From Daucus carota subsp. sativus (lineage: Eukaryota > Streptophyta > Magnoliopsida > Apiales > Apiaceae), in assembly GCF_001625215.2 (NCBI RefSeq), contig NC_030385.2, forward strand, positions 42,185,598-42,249,597: a stretch of DNA of 64,000 bases. Reading direction: 5' to 3'. Under the pieces are notes generated by a model. That model was not told where the DNA came from and did no database searches. It saw only the letters and a program-made list of their open reading frames with translations. Position 1 is the stretch's first letter, and each line of letters starts with the position of its first letter. The position numbers were made by a program, and so were the translations under genes. Shown here piece after piece: positions 55,171 to 64,000 of this stretch.

Positions 55171-58100
55171 TCAGACAATTTTATTGCGGATTTCTTCAAG
55201 TTTTTTCAGGATCTCTCCCGGAGTCCTATCTAATTCATCTGCAATTTTCCGCTGCAGATCCATCGGCAAAGTTGGGAACTGCTCGCACAGATCTCCATCA
55301 ACCACATCCTAAACATAAAATTCATTATAACATGTTATCTTCGCAACAACATTTTTGTGATTCAACAAATCATATTTTCCCATTGACATACATGACAATG
55401 AAACACAGAGACATTGACATGTTGCAAATTCCTAAGCACATATTGCATGAAGTAACTTGAAGCACAACTAGACCATATATCAGCTCACATCTACTATGTT
55501 GATTCGTTGAACACTAGATCAGAGTACATGGTACTTGAGTAAGTAGATATTTTCCTAATCCCAAACAGTGACTGCTTGATATGTAATCAAAATGCAGAAT
55601 AGAGATTATTGATCATGCCACAGACTGATATATAACACAGACCTTGAGCTTAAAATAATGCAGCTGTTTTCCCCTAGATGATAGTAGAAAACCATAAATC
55701 GAAGGCAAACTGGGCTCAAATTGTGTATTTTATAGCTATCAGCTGACTTTGAGAGTAGGAAATTTTCAATTACATAATGTAACTTAAAATAAATATTGCC
55801 TTCCATAATATTGTTCAAGAAAGTTCCATAATCGAAAATTAATAGTTTCAATTACTTTCCGACTTTATTGTATATACTGTATTCTGAAGAGGGATTTTGA
55901 TTTCAAAGTAATACAATACACAAATGAAGAATTTCAAACCACCAGGTCCACCACATAAATCTTACAATAAAAAACAAAGCCATATTGACTTCCACAAGTC
56001 AAATAAATGGCATTAAAGCACAAAAGAAAGGAATCATTTAGTGATTTTAAAACTGTAATAATTAATGAAAAATTAAAATTAACAATTAATAAGATTCTGA
56101 AATATGAATATATGATGCAACTTTAATCAAATCAATTATGCATCTGCATCTCATAAGAGTAACTACCAATGAATGTATACAGGATTGCGCTAAAGGAAAG
56201 GGCTTACCTTAACAGGGAAATATGCAGATCTATAAGCCATGTGATCTCTTCCACATAAAGGTGGATGTTCCTGTCTCATATGCATCTCCAAGTGATTGAA
56301 AAAGTCAACATCATCTCTTGAACTGAAAGCAAGTAATGCCCCTAAGCTTCCCATCACAGTTCCATATATAAGAGACTCCTGACCTCCAGGAATAAGAGAT
56401 GCTTTCTGCAAGCATGTAACGACATCCCCGACATGAAATTGCACTATTTCTTCAACTTTGTTTGGGGCACCATTCAGCTTACCCTGCTCCCATTTTATCT
56501 TTCCGCCAGTTGGATCTTCTTCAATCTCATCAGAAACATCTTGTGGTAGTCGAACAAAATAGATGTTCCCAAACTTGTCTCCACCTGCCATTGTGTCAAA
56601 ATCTATATGGTATGATGCAGTAAGCCATCTCGGGACAGAATCATCAGCAAATATATACAGCTGATTTTCATCACGCCTATATTTGCAATAATGGAACGAC
56701 TGTAAAGAACAAAACCACCAATATATTCGAAGTCAGTAAAGCAAAATATAGACCAAAAAAATCATCAAATAAGGAAGCAGCTAAAAGCAGTAGTCTTTTC
56801 GTTATAGCTAGTAAATAGCAAAACCTATGGGAGCTGAATGGGCCAATGTGCGCAGATGATTTCAACTCTTAGACTAGGCACTATTTGACCATGTAAGGCG
56901 TCTTTTAAAAGTTTCCTTTTATCCAACAGAAAAATTCAAAAAAAATCACTGAGCATAAATGAGGGTATCTTTACTGAATATATATTTCAGACAGCAATAA
57001 ATCATAATTTCCTACAATACGTGCAGTGTATCTAACTGCACTGAATTTAAGCTACTAGCACACAAGGATTGATGCCTTTATTTGAAAAAATGTGTTTATA
57101 TGGATTTCAGTTAGAATTAACTTTGTGATAGGAAAGGAATGTCCCAGCAGACAAAGTATGGTCCTCAAAAAGGATAAAAATGACAAACAAACTATTAAAA
57201 TTAAAAATATGTCATTATTAACAAAAACAATAGCGTATGTATGTATGTATCTGCTGTAAGATTGCATACCTCCTGTACATCACCGACATAAATTCGGTCA
57301 CGGTACGTATGAATAGAGTTAATTGTGTTGGGGAACAATTTATTCTCACATTTTCTAAGCAATCTCCGTTTCCCCAAATCATACAATCTCAGAACTGGCC
57401 CTATTCCAGCTAGTAATCTTCCTTGAAACTGGGACAATGCAAGAGGTACACCATCCACTTGTGTCTTATGCAAAAGTTCAAGGGATCTCCCATCTTTCAT
57501 AAACCGATAGATATGAATATATGCAGCAGAGAAAGATCTCTTGGGCCAAAATTGCAAACCTTTAGCTGTGCCAACAGCTAAAAGAGTTCCATACTCTTTA
57601 TCATGGAAATTTACTGTGCATATACTGAAGGCAGCTTCATTATCCTGGAGCTCCAACAGACAAGTTGTTTCAGTTGTCCTTGGATCAAGGACTCTTATAC
57701 AAGAAACCCATTTATCTGACTCTGCTTTAGGATAACCATACTGCTCATCAGAGAGGGGATCATCTTTATCCTCATCATCACCACCATTCTCCATCTCCTT
57801 TTTACCATTCTCACCCATACCAGCAGCCTCAAAGCACTCCTTTCTTGAAGCTTCACGTTCTTCTGCAGCAAATGATCCCTGATCACTCTCTATTATTACC
57901 AAAAGTTTCCTCTTAGGCTGAAGCACAAATTTTCTTGGTGTGTACCTTAAAGGAATTGTCATTTCATTAAAAGTTTCACCCAATCTCTCTATGGTAAAAA
58001 CTCTCAATGCATCTCCAGCAACAGCAACAACACCTTCGGCACACTGATCAGACGAGAATGATGCTGCATATTCAAGGGTCTCATAGGAGAGGGGAGTGAG

Positions 58101-60275
58101 TAAGAAATGCCCTTGGTGGATATAACCAAGCCAAGGTCTACTTGACAAACAGAGCATAGCACGGCGTCCTCTCACAGCAACAGAAAAGAGCTTTGGAGCT
58201 CGAAGTCCTAAGAAACGAGATCGAGCATCTGAAAGCTGACCTGTCACCATATCAACCACTATTCTAAACAAAACACCACTTTGCAAACCTGTATTTAGAA
58301 AGAGGCTGGCAGGGTGGTCTGCACCATCCTCACCACCTATAGATGCCTGAACTTCAAGAAAAAGGAGAGAATCTGGGGGTGATGACAGACTTTGGAGGCT
58401 CAGAATTTGCATGCAGTCATCAGGATCTAATGATAAGATACGAATAGTGTTGTCATATGATCCTACTGCTAGGAAGCGAGATCTTTGTCTTCCTTCAGGT
58501 ACAGGTGCAATGTCCAAACAAGCTACATCCCCAGACATTTCATGCTTCTCGACCTCCATCAATTGGCCAGTCATATCCACCTCAAAGTATATAAGTTCTC
58601 CTCCACTCAATGCAACAACAACCTGAAGCCTGTTAGACCCCACCTTAACAATGGTTCTTTTTCCAGGAGTTCTCCACTCATTTATACGTCCATCTTCCCT
58701 TATGTGCCTGATACCAGTTGGATGAACTTGCATGAGCGAATCATCACCAATCAGAGATACATCAAGGGAAGGGGTAGTGTCGAGAAACCCACTATCACTG
58801 ACTTCTTCAACCGTCTCACCAATAGAAAGGACAAGAGTGGCATTAGTAAATGAAACAACAATATAAGCATCAAACTCATCATTTACATTCTTTTTCACGG
58901 TCCAAACTGCACTAGGAACACCAGGAAGCTGGGAGACGGCCATTTCGCTAATTGCCAAACCGGGTCTTAGTATCCGTAGTGAAGAACGAGGACCACGCCC
59001 GCAAAGTGAAAATATCTGAGGAGTTTCTTCCTCAAAAAGATTTGATACTTTCATGTCCATTATTGGCATCAAGCTCTCCACCTGATCGATCCTCACCAGG
59101 TTCTTCAGTCCTCTGGGCTGGAAAAAAACAGGTTGAAAACCTTCTTCTGTTTCCATTAATGTAGCAGATGAAGATTCCACATCAGGATCATCTCCAATGG
59201 CCTGGAACTGATACAGACCATGATTTCCAAACTCGGATGCAGCAAAGAGAAATCCAAGTTTCAGCACACACAAAGAAGAACTAACTGGGATCGTATCAAA
59301 ATACTTAATCTTCAGCTCAGAAACACGATCATTATCATGGTCAAGTGTAACCTTAAAGACATCACCATACTCAGTTTGCAACAGAAAGAAGAACATGGAC
59401 TTTTGTTTGTGCATAGCAGCAGAAACAATCAAAACCCCACGTTCAGCCGGCAAATCTGCCCGTCTAGGAATCACAGCTCGCACATCCGGATGCCCCTGAT
59501 TTTTATAAATCACAAAGTTCTCCGCACAAACAAGCACGCCACTAGGCCCATCTCCACCCCCCGGCACAGTAACAAGCATATTCGCCCCATTATCAACCTG
59601 CTCCGACCACTTCCTCGACACATGATTCAGCCCCAAATCCAACTCATAAAACGTCAAATGCTTCTGCGCCTCACTCGCTGCCTGCCCCGTCGAATCCTGA
59701 TCCGCCTCCGAATAATCCAACTCAATCGCCGCAAACACCGGATTATCAAACCCACAATCCACCCCCACGATCGAATACACAATCGTATGCGACTTATGCG
59801 CCTCCAAAGGCGACGAAATAGTCAACCTAGCCGATGTATCCCTATTCAACACATAAACAAGCTTCTGCTTCTCACACGCCCCAACCATAACCGCCCTCCC
59901 CTTAGGATCAATCCCCAAATACTGCCCCGGAACAATCCTCCTACACCCCGACTTTCCAAACGTCTCTTGATGAATTTTATCAAACACATTCTTCTCTTTA
60001 TTATAGTCAAGAATTACAATTCTACCGGAATCAGAACCAACAACAATGTAATCTTTATGAGCACCCGTTAATCGAAAGTGAGCTAAAGAGCGAATAGCAC
60101 CGAAAACTTCGACAGAAAGAATGGTTTGAATCTTACCATTATCATCAGGCCTCAAAAGATCGAGAACCTTGCCACGAGCCACCACAATTTCTTGGGATTT
60201 TCCACCACTGAAGCTGCCATTGATTGCGCACACAATGCCTGTAGCTTGCTGGAGAGTCAGATTGTATAAGTACAT
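55171..60275 (-). CDS. SF3B3: Splicing factor 3B subunit 3 (SF3b130/SAP130), three exons
   Basis: CDS exons on the minus strand: 57270-60275, 56208-56699 and 55171-55308, all with GT-AG borders; 3636 bases, 1211 residues, close to the known plant length. The protein starts MYLYNLTLQQATGIV and is the WD-like beta-propeller scaffold related to DDB1 and CPSF160: N-terminal MMS1-type region, central propeller, an acidic Lys/Asp/Glu-rich insertion (about residues 805-850), and the C-terminal CPSF_A-type region running into exon 2. The short last exon ends in EILKKLEEIRNK. It is a core subunit of SF3b in the U2 snRNP, acting in the nucleus in branch-site recognition. The gene is intact and single in the window, outside the duplication. 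Confidence 0.95.
55309..56207 (-). other. SF3B3 intron 2
   Basis: 899 bases, donor GTAAG after the PVK codons, acceptor tttatgtttag. No nested gene seen. Confidence 0.85.
56700..57269 (-). other. SF3B3 intron 1
   Basis: 570 bases, donor GTATGC after DVQE, acceptor ttctttacag before SFHYCKY. Confidence 0.88.
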
Positions 60276-60284
60276 GATTTTACT

Positions 60285-60360
60285 AAAAACCCTAGAACAA
60301 ATTGAAATTTCTAGGGTTTAGAAAGGGATAATTCTTGAAAATGATTTATAAACCCTAGAA
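60285..60360 (-). promoter_or_regulatory. Telo-box cluster in the SF3B3 leader/promoter
   Basis: Three aaaccctag-type telo-boxes: 60287-60295, 60312-60320 (inverted) and 60350-60358. In plants such boxes are common near starts of housekeeping and translation or RNA-processing genes. Confidence 0.6.
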
Positions 60361-60633
60361 AGCATGCGTGCGACCAGGCAGGTTTGATTTTATGAAAAAA
60401 AATTTGGATTAGGGCTTTGAATCACTGTGCGACTGTGAGCGGGTTTTGAATCAGAGTAGAGCAAAGCAAAACCCTCCTAGATCGAAATTGTTGATAAAAT
60501 TTTAAATTAAGATGGTGCGGCATGGTTTTAAATTTCCGTCGTGGAAAAAAATTCATCCCGATTTCAGGAATGTTTGGCTCAGTTGTAATTTAGAAAATAC
60601 ACTTTTTTTTTCAAGAATAAATCATGTTTACAT

Positions 60634-61302
60634 ATGGGTGTAAATGAGCCGAGCCGAACTCTAGAATGCTCGTGTATCGTTTGTTAAAAAATTAGCGAAC
60701 TCGAACTTGAGCTCGAGCTTGAATCGAGTCAAAAATATTTTTTGATGATCGACTCATTAAGAAATAACTTTGTTCACGAACCGCTCACGAGCTTTTGCTC
60801 ACGAACTGCTCATTAACTAGCGCTAATGAACATGTCTCACGAATTTTTGCTCACCAACTGCTCATTAATTTTGTTCAGGAACTTGTTTAATAAACTTTGC
60901 TAACGAGCTAGCTTACGCTCATAAATTTATTTACGAGCTTGTTTTTTATTTAATTTAATTAAAAAAATAAATTAAAATTTTAATAATATTTTAATTTATG
61001 CTCTAGGGAATCTTAAATTCATTATAAATCATCCATTAATAAAACTTCCACATCCACGAGCCAAGTACACGAACCATGTTCACGAACTACGCTCACGAGC
61101 CAAGTTCACGAACTCATAATTCGAACTTGTTCGTGAACTATCGAGTCGAACTCTATAATGCTCAAGTTCAGCTCGTTTATAAAACGAATCTTAAAATTAT
61201 GCTCAAGATCGACTCGTTTATGAATCGAACCAAGCTCGAACTGAGCTTTTTTCGAACCGAACATCGAGCGATTATCGAGCGTATCAACTCATTTACAGCC
61301 CT
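60634..61302. mobile_element. Non-autonomous hAT-type element 1
   Basis: 669 bp. Ends atgggtgtaaatgag and ctcatttacagccct are inverted repeats. Flanks gtttacat (60626-60633) and atttacat (61303-61310) match at 7 of 8 bases, fitting the 8-bp hAT target duplication. The interior is full of short gagctcgagctt / ctcacgaac units. No transposase. Confidence 0.7.
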
Positions 61303-61334
61303 ATTTACATGCCACTTCCAAAAGTACTTAGAGA

Positions 61335-61909
61335 TGGGGTTAAAAATGGGGTGGGGAAAATGAGGAACCCGCCCCAAATGGCGCAGATCCGCCCCGCTAA
61401 TATGGGGAATGGGGTAGTGACGGGGAATGATTTTCTGCCCTGCCAAAATATGGGGCAAGTATGGTATTTGTTGAATCTCCACGGGGATTCCCCGCCCCGC
61501 CCCACATATATTTAATATTTAATATAAATAAATAATTATATTTAATATAATATATTTATTACATTTAATATTATTATTTTATAATACACAAAATTATAAT
61601 TTTACAATGTATAACATGTCTATTTGAATTCTATTATATTTAGTTTTTGCTTTTAATATACATGTCTCGTATATTTTTATTAAATTGCGAAGAAAAAATT
61701 ACTAAATTTTAAAGTAATTATTTAAAGTGTAATATTATAGCAACGGGGCGGGGCGGGGCGAAATTACATTAAATCTCCGGTGGGACAGGGATGAGGATTA
61801 AAAATAAATCCCCGCGGGGAATGGGGCGGGGACGGGGCAAGAAAAATATATATGGGGCGGGGCTGGGAAATGAAGTCTCCGCCCCGAACCCGCCACATTT
61901 TTAACCCTA
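61335..61909. mobile_element. Non-autonomous hAT-type element 2, GC-rich ends
   Basis: 575 bp. Ends tggggttaaaaatgg and ccacatttttaaccct are inverted repeats. Perfect 8-bp flanks cttagaga at 61327-61334 and 61910-61917. Both arms carry repeated ggggcggggc blocks around an AT-rich centre. No coding capacity. Confidence 0.8.
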
Positions 61910-61917
61910 CTTAGAGA

Positions 61918-63240
61918 CATTTAATATCCATTATTTACACAAAAAATATTTATTTTTGAATATATATATATTAGTGATTAGATATAAACTAACTTTTAAA
62001 TAAAGTTAAAAATCAATACAATTTTAATGATTATTTTAAAAATATTATTACGACTAATGTTCATGAATCTACCAGTCGGTCACCATCATGTTTTAATATC
62101 AAGTTCAAGCATAATATGATGCAACACATAAGGATAGAGTGAAAATATCAAAAAACTAAAGAAGATAAGAACAAAAATATATTTTTGCAACTAATCTCTA
62201 AACATGAATGAAGTCGAGAGAAGCATCTCGGGTTTCGATCAGCTTGTTCCATAATTCACCGCTCTTTAACGTGATAAACTTTATATGTAACCGTCGACTA
62301 TTTATAGAGATATACAGTATAATGTCGGACAATGATACCATATCATTATAATTGTTGAAAATACGCCTCTAAATAACATATATGAGGATTATACTAAATT
62401 AGAATACTAAAACTCTTTTATTCTTTAATTAATCTCAGTCATTCATTACTTTTTTAACCGAATGATAGATTACAACGACTATAAAAAATATTTTACTGCA
62501 CTGAGCCCAACTCAACGTAACAAATATAGCAATATTATATTATATTCGCTCAATCCCATATCATATGACCTTTTCTGACTAGTACAAACTTTAAGAAATA
62601 GATATCTGACTTAAGGAAAATAAAAATAATGTATACATTGTAATAATTTTAAATGTATTATATAAATTATAAACAAAAAATTCATTTCTTTGGATATATA
62701 TCTTAAAAAAGTGGCTCGTGTAAAATGTGAAAAATAGAATATGAATTCAATGAGAATTGAGATCTTGTTTGGCTTACTTAATTTTTAACTTAAGTATTTT
62801 TTTTAAAATAATTGATACTGAACAACTCTTAAATAAATATTTATTTTTACAAAATACGTGAATATGTATGCCCAAATAAGTATGTCTAAACATAGAGTGA
62901 TGTTTTGCACAAAAGCAACTAAGTTATCATTAGCACATTCTCAAAAAAAAAGTTATCATTAGCAATATATTGATGCATAAATCATGTAATAATTATAATT
63001 AAACGTTTATATCTAAATTTTCAAATTAAAAAGTAAAACAATAAGTAATTTAGAACCGAATATAGAATCAAAATAAAATAAAAGAACGGACAAATATTAT
63101 ACGAACAAAAAGAAAAAGTTCATTCAGTTAATGCATTTAATGCAGTGATGGATGAAAGTCGGAAAGGAGTTCGATGTGGAGTTGGATGTCATAGTGGGCC
63201 CCTTCTAAACACGTGGTAATGCATCAGAAACAAACGGTGA
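61918..63240. other. AT-rich intergenic spacer
   Basis: No gene or element recognised. The right part should include the promoter of the next gene. Confidence 0.55.
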
Positions 63241-63268
63241 AACCTGGAAGAAATAGGTGGCAATATAC

Positions 63269-63310
63269 GAGAGAGAGAGAGAGAGACAAGAACGAGAGAG
63301 AGAGAGAGAG
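63269..63310 (+). repeat. GA microsatellite in a 5' leader
   Basis: Runs of (ga)n at 63269-63286 and 63294-63310, just before the transcript leader of the terminal gene. GA-rich leaders are common in plants and may bind BPC/GAGA factors (inference). Confidence 0.75.
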
Positions 63311-63366
63311 CAGAGAGGGCAGTGGTGTCTCAGAGATTAAGAAAGAGACATTGGAAGAGTGATAGG

Positions 63367-63731
63367 GTATGTTAATTCTTGTGCTTCATCTTTTTATGCG
63401 AATTTGTTAATCTTGTAAGCCCATTTGTAATGGGATTTCAGTTTGTGTTAAAATCTCGAAATTTACATCAGTGTTCTTGTTCTTTAATCTTGTGTCTCAT
63501 TTGCTTATATATTCATTTTTGAGATTTTAGTTTTACACCTTTTGTTTGTTTTGTATACATGTTCTTAGTTTATAATGTATTCATTGTTGATTACTTGTTT
63601 TGTTCTCTTTTATATGGTAAGAATTTGGTTTACTGTGTTTTTCTCTTTGATGACTAAGATATGTTTTGATTGTTTGTAAATACTAGCTTGTTTGTAATTA
63701 GTAAAGATTGCGTTGTTATTATTGGTTGTAG
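63367..63731 (+). other. Probable 5'-UTR intron of the terminal gene
   Basis: Donor GTATGT at 63367, T-rich body, acceptor ttggttgtag ending at 63731 (alternative gttggtgttag ending at 63762). No ATG-initiated long frame inside. Confidence 0.55.
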
Positions 63732-63783
63732 ATAGTTTTGGTGTGCTTGTTGTTGGTGTTAGTCTGCTTGGCACAATTCCGGA

Positions 63784-64000
63784 ATGTTGGAGAAGGACGA
63801 TCCTGCCACCGATGATGGTGCTGGTGGTGCTGGTGACAGTGGTGCTTCTTTTTCTGAGACTTTTCTAGCTCAAGCCCCCCAGAAAACATTTTCACGGTCT
63901 GATTCAAGAACCATGGTACCATCTCATGACCTGGATGGTGGGAATGAAAGTTTGGATCAAAATGATGATAAGGGTGGGGATGGTAGGCTTAATGTCCATT
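63784..64000 (+). CDS. N-terminus of an unidentified gene, cut by the window end
   Basis: An ATG at 63784 opens a frame that is still open after 72 codons. A TAG stop lies in frame 24 bases upstream, so this ATG is the first in its frame after the predicted intron. The visible part is acidic, Gly/Ser/Asp-rich and probably disordered (MLEKDDPATDD..., ...NESLDQNDDKGGDG), as in the N-terminus of many regulators. No domain is reached and I do not recognise the protein. Confidence 0.65.
   Translation, partial: MLEKDDPATDDGAGGAGDSGASFSETFLAQAPQKTFSRSDSRTMVPSHDLDGGNESLDQNDDKGGDGRLNVH

Noticed and set aside
59220..60071. 283-codon plus-strand frame
   Set aside because: Antisense shadow of SF3B3 exon 1; Arg/His/Ile-rich composition typical of a reverse-frame artefact.

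Overview
The window is nuclear DNA of a flowering plant, most likely a eudicot. It is AT-rich, with spliced and single-exon plant genes (PLS-class PPR, F-box/FBA, SF3B3) and abundant Ty1/copia, Mutator, hAT and Stowaway elements. I cannot name the species from sequence alone. There are no prokaryotic features, CRISPR arrays, rRNA or tRNA genes that I can see.

Layout. About 54 kb is a direct tandem duplication. Unit A (1-35755) and unit B (35756 to about 53540) carry the same series: a Ty3/gypsy relic, a long-TIR Mutator-like element, an intact F-box gene, a broken F-box gene, a truncated F-box fragment, a second intact F-box gene, a Stowaway MITE, a decayed caffeoylshikimate esterase/MAGL-like pseudogene, and an intact PPR gene. 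Unit A is twice as long because two complete copia retrotransposons sit in it and are missing from unit B, where the empty sites can be read. One is a 12.07-kb SIRE-like element (6935-19000, TSD ccgca) with gag, pol and a large third ORF. The other is a 5.64-kb single-ORF element (26008-31646, TSD tacct). In each, the two LTRs have equal length and read as identical, so both insertions are young. MITEs also differ between the units.

History. A/B identity is not uniform. It is almost perfect across the F-box half (one intact F-box pair has identical proteins, the other differs by one residue). It is visibly lower across the pseudogene-PPR part (14 differences in 709 residues, many small indels), and much lower at 53.8-54.35 kb, which is a diverged relative of the unit start. 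This fits an old duplication of the esterase-PPR part followed by a recent unequal crossover, and it predicts a further PPR copy just left of the window.

Right flank. The complete three-exon SF3B3 gene (U2 snRNP SF3b subunit, minus strand, 55171-60275) has telo-boxes in its leader. Two adjacent hAT-type non-autonomous elements follow (60634-61302 and 61335-61909). After AT-rich spacer comes the GA-rich leader, 5'-UTR intron and first codons of an unidentified plus-strand gene (63784 to the window end).

The least explained item is the 1268-residue third ORF of the SIRE-like element. It lies behind what looks like its own pyrimidine-rich plant leader, has no visible membrane segment, and is framed by an element-wide repeat of the motif (A)ACTCTGAY.
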